Of a stretch of DNA of 64,000 nucleotides, positions 26,368 to 34,962 are shown piece after piece. Each line of letters opens with the position of its first letter. Within the stretch, counting starts at the first letter, position 1. The stretch covers positions 1-64,000 of the forward strand of contig NZ_JAGGKV010000018.1 in assembly GCF_017874035.1 (NCBI RefSeq). The letters are read 5' to 3'. The position numbers and the translations under genes were made by a program. Source of the DNA: Paenibacillus aceris. GTDB lineage: Bacteria > Bacillota > Bacilli > Paenibacillales > NBRC-103111. The notes under the pieces are model-generated. The model was not told the origin of the DNA. It did no database searches and worked only from the letters and a program-made list of their open reading frames with translations.

Positions 26368-27507
26368 TTAAAATCCTCTTTCATTATCATTCAGCCCATA
26401 AGCGGCAAAGAATTCATCGCGGAAATCTAGTAAGCGATCTTCCTTAATGGCTCCTCTAACATCGCGCATAAGCTGTAGTAGAAAGTGAAGGTTATGAATC
26501 GTCGTCAATCTGATTCCAAAGGTTTCATCCGCTTTAATTAAATGACGAATATAAGCTCTGCTGTAATTTGTACATGTATAGCAAGAACATTTGGGATCCA
26601 GCGGACCAAAATCAGTCGCATGCTTCGCATTCCGAATCACAAGACGGCCTTCGCTAGTCATACATGTCCCATTTCTGGCGATTCTTGTTGGCAGTACGCA
26701 GTCGAACATATCGATCCCACGAATAGCGCCTTCAATTAAAGCATCAGGTGAACCTACGCCCATCAAATAGCGAGGCTTATTAGCCGGCATCAAAGGTGCT
26801 GTATAGTCAAGCACTTCGTACATCAAATGCTTTGGCTCGCCTACACTCAGTCCACCAATAGCATACCCCGGGAAATCCATGGAAGTCAACTGCTCGGCAC
26901 TCATCCTGCGCAGATCCTCGTGCATGCCGCCCTGGATAATCGCGAACAAGCCTTGGTCTTCCGGTCGGCTGTGACTTTTCAAGCAGCGCTCCGCCCAGCG
27001 TGTCGTACGTTCCAGTGATTTCTTCACATACTCATACTCGGCCGGGAAGGGAGGGCATTCGTCAAAGGCCATCATAATATCAGAGCCGAGTGCATTCTGG
27101 ATCTCCATCGCCACTTCAGGGGAAAGAAATAGTTTGTCACCGTTTAAATGAGATTTAAATGTAACGCCTTCTTCTGTGATTTTGCGCATATTGCTTAGGC
27201 TAAATACTTGAAATCCACCGCTATCCGTTAAAATAGGGCGGTCCCAGTTCATAAATTTGTGCAATCCACCTGCGGCTTTCACGATTTCATGACCAGGGCG
27301 AATAAAGAGATGATACGTATTGCTCAAAATAATTTGAGCATCCATCGTCTTCAATTCCTCAGGACTCATGGTTTTCACTGTTGCTTGTGTACCTACAGGC
27401 ATGAAGGCTGGCGTTTCAATTACACCATGCGGTGTATGGACCCGGCCTAGTCGGGCTCCGGATTGTTTACAAGTTTTAATCGGTTCGTACGTTACGGCTG
27501 CTGCCAC
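26368..27507 (-). CDS. tgt: tRNA-guanine transglycosylase
   Basis: 379 residues from GTG 27507, eight bases after AGGAAG. The catalytic region is TDSGGFQVFSL and the nucleophile loop GIDMFDCVLPTR; the zinc site is CSCYTC with a later His. It exchanges G34 of tRNAs with GUN anticodons for the queuosine precursor preQ1. Directly after queA, which acts next in the pathway. Confidence 0.97.
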   Translation of the reverse strand: MAAAVTYEPIKTCKQSGARLGRVHTPHGVIETPAFMPVGTQATVKTMSPEELKTMDAQIILSNTYHLFIRPGHEIVKAAGGLHKFMNWDRPILTDSGGFQVFSLSNMRKITEEGVTFKSHLNGDKLFLSPEVAMEIQNALGSDIMMAFDECPPFPAEYEYVKKSLERTTRWAERCLKSHSRPEDQGLFAIIQGGMHEDLRRMSAEQLTSMDFPGYAIGGLSVGEPKHLMYEVLDYTAPLMPANKPRYLMGVGSPDALIEGAIRGIDMFDCVLPTRIARNGTCMTSEGRLVIRNAKHATDFGPLDPKCSCYTCTNYSRAYIRHLIKADETFGIRLTTIHNLHFLLQLMRDVRGAIKEDRLLDFRDEFFAAYGLNDNERGF

Positions 27508-27551
27508 TACATCCACTTCCTATTCTAAGCTTCCTCTAGTAATTGCATCTC

Positions 27552-28637
27552 TTAGTAAATAAGCATTGCGTCTCCAAAGCTGAAAAAGCGATACTGCTCT
27601 CGAACGGCTTCTTCATAGGCCTTCATCACATAAGTTCTTCCGGCCAGTGCGCTGATCAGCATGAGGAGAGTTGACTTCGGCAAATGAAAATTCGTTAACA
27701 ACGCATCCACAGCCCCGAAGGTGTATCCCGGATAAATAAAAATACTCGTCCATCCCTGTGAAGGTTGAATATCTATCTGCTTCCCGGCTTCGGCTCCTGC
27801 CTGCTCACGGCTGAGCCCTGCAGCGGTTTCCAACGTTCGCGCAGATGTCGTGCCTACGGCAATTACGCGTTTGCCGTTTGCTTTGGTTTCATTGATCGCT
27901 GTTGCTGTTTCTGGGGAAAGCACGTAATACTCCGCGTGCATCTGGTGCTCTTCAATGGTGTCGACGGAGACCGGACGAAACGTTCCGAGTCCGACATGCA
28001 GGGTGACGAACGCCAAGCGCACTCCCTTCGCTTTCAGCTTATCCAAGTAAGCTTCCGTGAAGTGCAGTCCTGCCGTCGGCGCCGCGGCTGAGCCTTCGTG
28101 CTTAGCATACACCGTTTGATAGCGTTCCCTCTCCGGCAGCTGTTCCTTAATATAAGGAGGCAGGGGCATCTCGCCCAATCGGTCCAAAATTTCATTGAAA
28201 ATGCCTTTGTAGTTGAATTGAAGCACACGCGCGCCCATATCTCCCACTTCGACGACTTCCGCCGTTAGTAACGGCTCCCCAGCCTGCGTATCTTCTTGAT
28301 TAATCCCAAAAATAGCTACAGCCCCTAGCTGCATGCGCTTCCCTGGCTTCACCAAAGCTTCCCAGCGATCCTCGCCCAGCTGCTTCAAAAGCAATAGCTC
28401 GACTTTAGCTCCCGTGTCTTTCTTCACGCCAAAGAGCCGTGCTGGAATGACCCGTGTATCATTCATCACGAGCAAATCCCCGGCTTCCACATAATCAATT
28501 AACTGTTCAAAAGTCTGGTGACCAATTTCTCCGGTCTGCTTATTCAGCGTAAGCAATCTAGACGCCGTGCGATCAAGCAGCGGCGTCTGAGCAATCAACG
28601 ATTCAGGTAATTCAAAATCAAATGCTTGTACATCCAT
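27552..28637 (-). CDS. queA: SAM:tRNA ribosyltransferase-isomerase
   Basis: 361 residues, slightly long for QueA but complete. It transfers the ribosyl part of SAM to preQ1-tRNA to form epoxyqueuosine. Signatures: FDFELPESLIAQ at the N-terminus, DLLVMNDTRVIPARL, GLHFTEAYLDKLKAKG, VTLHVGLGTFRPV and TNFHLPKSTLLMLISALAG. It lies 10 bases after the SpoIID-like gene's stop, between that gene and tgt. Confidence 0.97.
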   Translation of the reverse strand: MDVQAFDFELPESLIAQTPLLDRTASRLLTLNKQTGEIGHQTFEQLIDYVEAGDLLVMNDTRVIPARLFGVKKDTGAKVELLLLKQLGEDRWEALVKPGKRMQLGAVAIFGINQEDTQAGEPLLTAEVVEVGDMGARVLQFNYKGIFNEILDRLGEMPLPPYIKEQLPERERYQTVYAKHEGSAAAPTAGLHFTEAYLDKLKAKGVRLAFVTLHVGLGTFRPVSVDTIEEHQMHAEYYVLSPETATAINETKANGKRVIAVGTTSARTLETAAGLSREQAGAEAGKQIDIQPSQGWTSIFIYPGYTFGAVDALLTNFHLPKSTLLMLISALAGRTYVMKAYEEAVREQYRFFSFGDAMLIY

Positions 28638-28647
28638 GAGTGTGTAT

Positions 28648-30840
28648 TCATTCCTTAGTTATGTTGACTCCAGCATAATATGTCTGAAGTATTTTTTTGT
28701 AATCATAGCCTTGTTCAGCGAAGCCTCTTGCTCCCCATTGGGACATTCCAAGCCCATGACCATAGCCTGTACCACGGAACACGAATTGTTTGCTGCCTTG
28801 TGTTGGCGTATCAGCAGGCGTACCGGAGGTGCCTGGCTTATCCGTTGGTTTAGCCAGTCCATTTGTGCCTAAAGCTGTCAAATCCGTTTTCTTCAACGCT
28901 GTCGGTTGGGATTGACTGCCCGACAGTACATAGACGGAGTCAGCACTGGCGCTGCTGGTCTCGGTAGTTCCCGCCCCCGCGATGGCCAGATTGGTTCCTG
29001 GTGAGGTATTACCAGTATAACTTCCCGCTCCCTCAATTTCAAACCGTGTGCTTGGCAATCCGCCAAGCACCGTGCGCAAGGCATCAGGATATGGCACTTT
29101 CACCACCACGCCATTCGCCTTCAGCTCCGTGACCCTTCCTGATGGGCCTCTCCCGGATATTTCAAGCGATGTCAGGTCCCCTTTCACTGTGACCCCAGCT
29201 GCCGTCAATTTACTTTTCATCTCGCTCGCCGTATATGGACCTCTTACCCAGGAATAGGCATTGGACTCTTTCTCCTGACCTAAGACGAGTACTTTTTCTT
29301 TTGCCGCGAGCTGTTCAATGGATGGATTCGCTGCATTATCCACGTATGGGGCCAGACGTACATTAACGCCTTGCTCGGTAGCCTCGTAATAGGAAGCTCC
29401 ATCCTTCCCCTTCTCGCCGGTACTTTTCAAATAAACGGCAGAGACATATCCCATCCGGCCATCTGCCATTTGGATACGATACCACGTCGCCTTGCCTTTT
29501 TCAGCGCCTTCATCGGGGCTAGCCACACTTCGCAAATAATCTAAGGGATTTCCCCAAACCTCAGAAGGATCTGCTGTCATGCCTCCTGAATTCGATGAAA
29601 ACACAGGAGAAATCAATCCGTTTTTATCCGAAATAACTTCATCCTTCGTCGCATCAACCGCTTGAATGCCTGCTGGAAATTCTTTTTGCATGCCGTAATA
29701 AGCTTGATCTAGCGTTGTATCCGTCACTTGTGCGATTTCATACTTATTACCCTGCTTAATGGCAAATGTTCGGGCAGCGACGGCTTGAGCTTTCAAAGCT
29801 TCCGCAGGCCATCCGGAGCTGAGCTCCGAGCCTAATACGCCATATAAATAAGATTCCATCGGCACTTCATTCACCAATGCTAATTTATTCTGATATGTAC
29901 TTATTTCCATGTCGCCGCGGTACTTGCGGTCTGCCTTCTCTTTTACTGAAATGCCTTCGCTTTTGGGGTGAACCAAGGTTTTTTGCTGACTGGCTCCTGC
30001 AGCGTAATGTGGAATCGGCGCGGTTCCATTCGTAGATGCCGTTACATCCGATCTTCGAATGAGATAGGATGACTTGGTGTTGGCAGCTTGCAATGGAATG
30101 CTTGGAGCCGCTTGCAAAGCAGCCTGCTTCACCGACTCTAACTGTGCGGGAGTCGCTTCATTGCCAACCCACACACTGTAAGCCGGCTTGCCTACCGTAT
30201 CTTCTTGCAAGACTAGGTCCGCTTGGATTCCGGCTCCAGCATAGACGGCTACTTGCTGCAAAGCCGCAGCCTCAGTGGGATACGTGCCTGCGCTATAATG
30301 GAGCGGTCCTGTCACTACAGGGGTGGCCTGTTTGGTGATGGCAGCCACGGCCACATCCTTAAGCGCCTGAGAGGCGGCGCTGTCAGCCGCTTCCTCGGTC
30401 GGGAAGCTGCCGTAAAATACCTGATACACGGTCTTTCCTTGCTTTACCCGGCTAAGCACATAACCATCCGCCGACGTCGTGGCTAGCTTGGCATATAACC
30501 CCTTTGCAGAAGCAAAGTCCACCGTTTCCAGCATCATGATGCTGTATTGATCCAGCGACATGCGGATGGAAGACTCTGGGACAGAGAGCCACAGCTGCTC
30601 AGCTCCGGCGGAACTGCGTACGCTGACCTCCATTCCGCCTGCCGAACTAAACGTGGTAACCGGTTCTACCAATTTATATTTGGTTGAATCTATCAATAAG
30701 GCAACGCGTACTTCATCCAAGTGCTTTAATCCCGCAGCATGCGCAGGGAGAGATGATACCTGGATTGTTCCAAAAGTCAAAGCAGCCGTCGTAATCAACG
30801 CAAGGGCCTTAGGGGCTAGCAGCTTTTTTCTCTGTTTCAT
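28648..30840 (-). CDS. SpoIID/LytB domain cell-wall protein
   Basis: 730 residues. Signal peptide (hydrophobic 9-30, cleavage near AHA). Two SPOR-like repeats (YVLSRVKQGKTVYQVFYGSF and YSAGTYPTEAAALQQVAVYAG) follow, then the SpoIID/LytB domain from about residue 310: ALKAQAVAARTFAIKQGN, SGGMTADPSEVWGNPLDYL and the family's end motif GYGHGLGMSQWGARGFAEQG. A Ser/Gly/Thr/Pro-rich linker lies around 620-690. SpoIID cleaves denuded glycan strands; LytB enhances amidases. It sits between ruvB and queA, which are adjacent in B. subtilis, so it is an insertion into the conserved order. The Shine-Dalgarno is AAAGGA. Confidence 0.88.
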   Translation of the reverse strand: MKQRKKLLAPKALALITTAALTFGTIQVSSLPAHAAGLKHLDEVRVALLIDSTKYKLVEPVTTFSSAGGMEVSVRSSAGAEQLWLSVPESSIRMSLDQYSIMMLETVDFASAKGLYAKLATTSADGYVLSRVKQGKTVYQVFYGSFPTEEAADSAASQALKDVAVAAITKQATPVVTGPLHYSAGTYPTEAAALQQVAVYAGAGIQADLVLQEDTVGKPAYSVWVGNEATPAQLESVKQAALQAAPSIPLQAANTKSSYLIRRSDVTASTNGTAPIPHYAAGASQQKTLVHPKSEGISVKEKADRKYRGDMEISTYQNKLALVNEVPMESYLYGVLGSELSSGWPAEALKAQAVAARTFAIKQGNKYEIAQVTDTTLDQAYYGMQKEFPAGIQAVDATKDEVISDKNGLISPVFSSNSGGMTADPSEVWGNPLDYLRSVASPDEGAEKGKATWYRIQMADGRMGYVSAVYLKSTGEKGKDGASYYEATEQGVNVRLAPYVDNAANPSIEQLAAKEKVLVLGQEKESNAYSWVRGPYTASEMKSKLTAAGVTVKGDLTSLEISGRGPSGRVTELKANGVVVKVPYPDALRTVLGGLPSTRFEIEGAGSYTGNTSPGTNLAIAGAGTTETSSASADSVYVLSGSQSQPTALKKTDLTALGTNGLAKPTDKPGTSGTPADTPTQGSKQFVFRGTGYGHGLGMSQWGARGFAEQGYDYKKILQTYYAGVNITKE

Positions 30841-31019
30841 TCGACAATAATTCCTTTCTTTTGCAGCATTCTACTAAGTTAGACTCTAGCTAATGGCAGA
30901 AGTTTTGTTTCGTAGAATAATAAAAATAGACAGAGGCCGCAAAAATACTTGTCTCACATGCATCACTTCGCTTACTGAAGACCCTTCGTGCGGTCTCGGT
31001 TGGCCTGTACTGCACATAA
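30841..31019. other. Intergenic region upstream of the SpoIID-like gene
   Basis: No gene. Contains the leader and presumably the promoter of the SpoIID-like gene, which I could not define, and leads into palindromic element copy 4. Confidence 0.4.
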
Positions 31020-31196
31020 GGGAACTCAGATCCTCTATTGCGCCGGATTAGGCTTGATGCTGTCATTTGAGGGAACTACAGAGCCTTATTTGGCTGTTTT
31101 GGCATCCTATCAGTCCAAAACAGCCAAATAGAGTCCTGTAGTTCCCCTTCCCCGTCAAAACGTCGCTTTACGGCTAAATAGCGGATCATCGTTCCC
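31020..31196. repeat. Nested palindromic element, copy 4 (best palindrome)
   Basis: 177 bp. The core 31071-31146 is the clearest of the family: GGGAACTACAGAGCCTTATT leads into TGGCTGTTTTGG, a 12-base loop, then the complementary CCAAAACAGCC and a return arm ending CCTGTAGTTCCC. The arms are 32 bases with few mismatches. The outer arms (GGGAACTCAGATCCTCTATT and GCGGATCATCGTTCCC) also pair with each other. Confidence 0.85.
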
Positions 31197-31329
31197 TTTG
31201 GGGTGGGGGAAAACACGTAACCCAGACAACACAAACAACTCGGACGGCTCAGCGCCCGGGCAACTCGCCGATCCCCGATGCTCCGACGACTCGGCTTTCA
31301 GCCGCATCGTCCGTACTCTCCTCGGCAGG

Positions 31330-31362
31330 AAAAATAAAAAGGAGCCACCCGGCTCCTTCTTC
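31330..31362 (-). terminator. Terminator of ruvCAB
   Basis: On the minus strand GGAGCC pairs with GGCTCC, followed by TTTTTATTTTTCC. It lies eight bases past the ruvB stop. Confidence 0.85.
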
Positions 31363-31369
31363 GTAATCC

Positions 31370-32380
31370 TTATGACCGCTGTTCCGGCACCGGCAAGCCA
31401 AGATGATGATAAGCCTGCGGCGTAACGGTCCGCCCTCTCGGAGTACGCTGCAAAAATCCAATTTGCAGCAAATAAGGCTCATAGACGTCCTCGATCGTCT
31501 GACTCTCTTCACCGATGGTGGCAGCGATCGTCTCGAGGCCTACAGGGCCGCCCTGGAAGCTCTGAATAATCGCTCTCAGCATCTTATGATCGATTTCATC
31601 CAGACCCAGGTCATCGATCTGGATGCGCTTCAGCGCCTCTTTGGCGATGTCCAGCGTGATGATGCCATCGCCCTTCACCTGCGCGAAATCGCGCACCCGC
31701 TTCAGCAAGCGGTTCGCGATACGCGGTGTCCCGCGCGAGCGCATGCCGATCTCGCGCGCAGCTTCACCGACGATGCCGACCTGCAGGATGTCGGCCGTCC
31801 GGGAGACGATGTAGGTGAGCTCCTCCACCGTATAAAACTCCAGCCGGCTGACGACTCCGAAACGGTCGCGCAGCGGCGCAGACAACAAGCCGACGCGCGT
31901 CGTCGCGCCGATCAACGTAAACGCCGGCAAGTCCAGCCGCACCGAGCGTGCGCTCGGGCCCTTGCCGATAATAATATCAAGGGCGAAATCCTCCATCGCC
32001 GGATACAACACCTCTTCCACCGTACGGTGGAGGCGGTGAATTTCGTCGATGAACAGCACGTCACCCTCCTGCAAATTCGTCAGAATGGCAGCCAAATCGC
32101 CCGGCCGCTCAATCGCGGGACCGGAGGTTGTTCTGATGTTCACGCCAAGCTCATTGGCAATGATATTGGACAGCGTCGTCTTCCCCAGCCCTGGCGGTCC
32201 ATACAGCAGCACGTGATCCAGCGCTTCTTTGCGCATTTTGGCCGCTTCAATATAAATCTTGAGGTTCTCCTTTGCCTGCTTCTGGCCGATATATTCAGCC
32301 AAATAACGGGGGCGCAGGCTGTACTCTATGGCGCTGTCCTCCATCATCAAATTAGCCGATATAATCCGGTCATTATCCAT
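31370..32380 (-). CDS. ruvB: Holliday junction helicase subunit RuvB
   Basis: 336 residues from ATG 32380 (AGGAGG six bases upstream), the usual RuvB length; a longer in-frame reading runs through the Shine-Dalgarno and the leader hairpin. Walker A GPPGLGKTTLSN, Walker B DEIHRL, sensor 1 GATTRVG and the C-terminal winged helix with RTPRGR are present. The motor of branch migration with RuvA. It lies 149 bp after ruvA; that gap holds a 51-bp repeat and the hairpin box. Confidence 0.97.
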   Translation of the reverse strand: MDNDRIISANLMMEDSAIEYSLRPRYLAEYIGQKQAKENLKIYIEAAKMRKEALDHVLLYGPPGLGKTTLSNIIANELGVNIRTTSGPAIERPGDLAAILTNLQEGDVLFIDEIHRLHRTVEEVLYPAMEDFALDIIIGKGPSARSVRLDLPAFTLIGATTRVGLLSAPLRDRFGVVSRLEFYTVEELTYIVSRTADILQVGIVGEAAREIGMRSRGTPRIANRLLKRVRDFAQVKGDGIITLDIAKEALKRIQIDDLGLDEIDHKMLRAIIQSFQGGPVGLETIAATIGEESQTIEDVYEPYLLQIGFLQRTPRGRTVTPQAYHHLGLPVPEQRS

Positions 32381-32386
32381 GGTGAT

Positions 32387-32422
32387 CCTCCTAAGAGCTT
32401 CCCGTAGGAAAGCTTTCTTCGT
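32387..32422 (-). promoter_or_regulatory. RBS-proximal hairpin box of ruvB
   Basis: Minus strand: ACGAAG, then the stem AGCTTTCC-TAC-GGGAAGCT (one G-U pair), then CTTAGGAGG. The distance from ACGAAG to the end of AGGAGG is 36 bases, the same as before recJ. Confidence 0.7.
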
Positions 32423-32461
32423 TGATAAGAAAGTATATGCATTATACTTTTGCTTCACATC

Positions 32462-32512
32462 AACCTTGACAAACATACTCATCCCGCAAGGACGACGAAG
32501 TTGTTTATCCTT
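32462..32512 (-). repeat. 51-bp element, copy 1
   Basis: On the minus strand it opens AAGGATAAACAACTTCGTCG and closes TTTGTCAAGGTT. The centre is a small dyad TCGTCC-TTGC-GGGATGA. Lies between ruvA and ruvB. Confidence 0.75.
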
Positions 32513-32528
32513 GGTAAGCTAGTACTTG

Positions 32529-33158
32529 CTACATCGTATACAAAGCTTGCAGGGCAAGCTTCATCAATACATCTACGGAATCCGATGGGTTTGCTTTTGG
32601 TTTCACTTGCAGCCAAGCGCGATCAGCTTCCGCTTCCGTGTAACCTAGCGTCATCAACGCTTCCTTCGCTTCCGTCCATGCCTGACTGCCTTCCGTAATC
32701 TGAGCTGAGCCAACTACGCTTAAAGCTACTGCAGCTTCAGGACTGGAGAACGTCACCGAACCTAATTTATCCTTGAGGTCCAAAATAATTCGCTGCGCCG
32801 TCTTTTTGCCAATGCCGGGCAGCTTGGTTAGGAATGCCAAGTTTTCTTGGCTGATTGCCAAAATGACCGCCTCCGGCCTGCCTCCAGCCGCAAGAATGCC
32901 CAAAGCTACCTTGGGGCCAATCCCCGTCACATCCAGCAATAAACGGAATAGAGCCTGCTCATCGCGTGAGATGAAACCGAACAACAAATGAGCGTCTTCG
33001 CGCACATGATAATGTATGAACATTGTCACATCTTCGTTTTCCTTATGCGAAAGCGCGTAAGGATTAGGGCAAAACACACGATAGCCTACGCCGTTCACAT
33101 CCAGCACCGCATACTCGCTTTCGCGCAGCGCAACTTTTCCTCGCAAGAAATCTATCAT
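32529..33158 (-). CDS. ruvA: Holliday junction DNA-binding subunit RuvA
   Basis: 209 residues. OB-fold N-terminus (MIDFLRGKVALRESEYAVLD), then two helix-hairpin-helix motifs (LLDVTGIGPKVALGIL and LTKLPGIGKKTAQRIILDL) and the mobile C-terminal domain that contacts RuvB (EAKEALMTLGYTEAEADRA). Its start overlaps the ruvC stop by four bases. Confidence 0.97.
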   Translation of the reverse strand: MIDFLRGKVALRESEYAVLDVNGVGYRVFCPNPYALSHKENEDVTMFIHYHVREDAHLLFGFISRDEQALFRLLLDVTGIGPKVALGILAAGGRPEAVILAISQENLAFLTKLPGIGKKTAQRIILDLKDKLGSVTFSSPEAAVALSVVGSAQITEGSQAWTEAKEALMTLGYTEAEADRAWLQVKPKANPSDSVDVLMKLALQALYTM

Positions 33159-33658
33159 CTTTTTCTAACCTCATTTATCCTAGATTGCAAAGCAGAAGAA
33201 TGCGCATGACAAATAGCAATCGCAAGTGCATCCGCTACATCATCAGGCTTAGGCACCTGCGACAGTTTAAGTAAAATTTTGACCATTTCCTGGACTTGAT
33301 GCTTCTCCGCATTCCCGTAGCCGACAACCGATTGCTTCACTTGCAGAGGCGTATACTCTGCAATCGGCAGGCCTGCCTGAACACCGGCTAGAATCATGAC
33401 TCCCCGCGCTTGCCCTACGGTAAATGCCGTTGTTACATTTCGGTTAAAAAAGAGCTTCTCTATGGACATCGCGTCCGGTTTATACTTTTCTATCAATTGC
33501 GTTGTAGCGTCATAGACATCCTTCAGCCTTAGCCCTGGATCGGTATGTGCCTCCGTCTGTATGGAACCATATTGCACAGGAACGAGCTTACTGCCAATCT
33601 TATCAATAAAGCCAAAACCTACAATCGCGATCCCCGGATCAATCCCCAGAATACGCAC
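33155..33658 (-). CDS. ruvC: Holliday junction resolvase RuvC
   Basis: 167 residues from GTG 33658 (VRILGIDPG), with GGGAGAG eight bases upstream. The four acidic catalytic positions are seen in ILGIDPG, IEKLFFNRN and DVADALAIA. RuvC is absent from B. subtilis, which uses RecU, so a ruvCAB operon separates this organism from Bacillus itself. Confidence 0.96.
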   Translation of the reverse strand: MRILGIDPGIAIVGFGFIDKIGSKLVPVQYGSIQTEAHTDPGLRLKDVYDATTQLIEKYKPDAMSIEKLFFNRNVTTAFTVGQARGVMILAGVQAGLPIAEYTPLQVKQSVVGYGNAEKHQVQEMVKILLKLSQVPKPDDVADALAIAICHAHSSALQSRINEVRKR

Positions 33659-33721
33659 AGCATTTCTCTCCCATCTAAAAAAAGCGAACATATGTAGTCA
33701 TTTCCCATTATAGCAGATAAC

Positions 33722-33763
33722 AAAAAAAAGAGATAGACTCGGGATTTCCCCTCATCTACCTCA
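33722..33763 (-). terminator. Terminator of bofC
   Basis: On the minus strand GAGGTAGA...TCTATCTC with an inner GGGG/TCCC stem, followed by eight T. It isolates bofC from ruvCAB. Confidence 0.88.
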
Positions 33764-33778
33764 TCTTGAACTGCTTAT

Positions 33779-34444
33779 TTATGGTCTTGTCATCGCTCTT
33801 TCTGTCTCTTCCACGGCATAATCGCTGAATGTTGATAATACGCTATTATACTCCTCCATATCAGAGATGCGGATGCCGTCGCGCAACTGCTGCACCGTAT
33901 CGCGGGGCAGGCTGCTTTCCAAATGTTTAATATTTAATTGAAAAAATGTCCGTATCACGTTATCTTTCGCAGGAGTACCATTAAATAACGAGAGATTGCT
34001 GCTTCCATCGATACCGAATACCGCTTTCTCCTTGCAAGCCGGAGACAAATCATCGATGTTTTCGGTAAAGGTGACATTTCCGTTAGGACCAACACTTAAT
34101 ATCCAATTTGGATTCTTCACTTGCATATTAAGCAGCTGCTCCGAGGTTTGAAGGCCGAGCGTATTCCGTTCTTCACCGCATACGTAGGACTTAAGCAAGT
34201 AGCTTTCCCTGCTATCTGTTATCCGTTTAAGTGTAGCTTCTGCTTCTTTCAGCCGTTCATCATCTTCCGGCGTTAATTGAGCCATCGTCGCTTTGGACGG
34301 GGATTTGCCCGCACCTGAGAAACTGTTTGTTGCATAACCTATCCAGCAAACCGTACCTACCAGGAAGATCATCCCTAATGTCAACCAACTGCGCTTCCAA
34401 CGCAGCCTTCTTTTCCAATGTTTCAAAAAACGTTGTACATTCAC
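33779..34444 (-). CDS. bofC: BofC-like forespore checkpoint protein
   Basis: 221 residues. Basic N-terminus, one membrane segment or signal at 19-38 (SWLTLGMIFLVGTVCWIGYA), then the BofC core: YVCGEERNTLG near residue 86, and the C-terminal BofC domain VFGIDGSSNLSLFNGTPA with IRTFFQLNIKHLESSLP. In B. subtilis BofC is made in the forespore and inhibits SpoIVB, delaying pro-sigma-K cleavage by SpoIVFB. spoIVFA and spoIVFB are also in this window. B. subtilis BofC is 170 residues; the extra here is mostly N-terminal. The location next to ruvA is conserved. Confidence 0.85.
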   Translation of the reverse strand: MNVQRFLKHWKRRLRWKRSWLTLGMIFLVGTVCWIGYATNSFSGAGKSPSKATMAQLTPEDDERLKEAEATLKRITDSRESYLLKSYVCGEERNTLGLQTSEQLLNMQVKNPNWILSVGPNGNVTFTENIDDLSPACKEKAVFGIDGSSNLSLFNGTPAKDNVIRTFFQLNIKHLESSLPRDTVQQLRDGIRISDMEEYNSVLSTFSDYAVEETERAMTRP

Positions 34445-34563
34445 TGATATCCCCTTCTATTCTCTTTTTCCGTATTGTTTCCATTTGCATGAGACGCTAT
34501 ACATCATTTACCATAGAGAGAGAGAAGCATTAAACCAATCAAGACGGACGGTGAAGCTCTATC

Positions 34564-34779
34564 GTGAAAGGTAAAAGACGTATTAAGCGTACAACACTCC
34601 TGATCATCGGTGTTGTCCTATTGTGGGGAGCTGTAGCCATTTGGAACGAAGTGATCAAAATCGAGAAGGGCGTGTCAACACCGCGCTCAACTTCAGCCTC
34701 ACACTCAACTAATGATCCGGAAAGTAACCAAAACTCCATAAATTCGGTAACAAATGGGAATAAACTGAGTATAAAATAG
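34564..34779 (+). CDS. Small membrane protein
   Basis: 71 residues from GTG 34564. Basic start (KGKRRIKR), one membrane segment (about 10-27, TTLLIIGVVLLWGAVAIW), then a Ser/Asn/Thr-rich outside tail. No family recognised. The ribosome binding site is weak. It precedes the sigma factor gene by 183 bp, with a separate promoter between; it has no zinc-binding or anti-sigma motif, so a link to the sigma factor is only positional. Confidence 0.45.
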   Translation: MKGKRRIKRTTLLIIGVVLLWGAVAIWNEVIKIEKGVSTPRSTSASHSTNDPESNQNSINSVTNGNKLSIK

Positions 34780-34788
34780 CTTAATAAT

Positions 34789-34816
34789 TTGACTGTAGCC
34801 GCAGAAATGATATAGT
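34789..34816 (+). promoter_or_regulatory. Sigma-A promoter of the ECF sigma factor gene
   Basis: TTGACT (34789-34794), 16-base spacer, TATAGT (34811-34816). No typical sigma-W autoregulatory AAC/CGT promoter was recognised. Confidence 0.6.
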
Positions 34817-34918
34817 CAGAAGTAGATGAAATATTCACATACTTATCCATGGAAAACGATATATATTTGAAAAAGGCTGCCAGCCTGTTTTCTCAAAGAA
34901 AACGCTAAGCCTAATCTT

Positions 34919-34953
34919 TCGAAGTCAGTTTTCTTACGAAAACTCTAAGGAGG
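34919..34953 (+). promoter_or_regulatory. RBS-proximal hairpin box of the sigma factor gene
   Basis: TCGAAG, two bases, then the perfect hairpin AGTTTTC-TTAC-GAAAACT (34927-34944), then CTAAGGAGG. Same order and nearly the same spacing as in recJ and ruvB. A further small hairpin (GTTTTCTCAAAGAAAAC) lies at about 34886-34903. Confidence 0.7.
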
Positions 34954-34962
34954 GGAAACACC

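Noticed and set aside
31198..31425. 75-codon plus-strand frame before ruvB end
   Set aside because: Composed of repeat edge, terminator and antisense of ruvB.
31403..32407. 334-codon plus-strand reading frame opposite ruvB
   Set aside because: Shadow of ruvB in GC-rich DNA, with no family resemblance and no start signal.
34327..34533. 68-codon plus-strand frame upstream of the small membrane protein
   Set aside because: Antisense to the bofC 5' end, no ribosome binding site.
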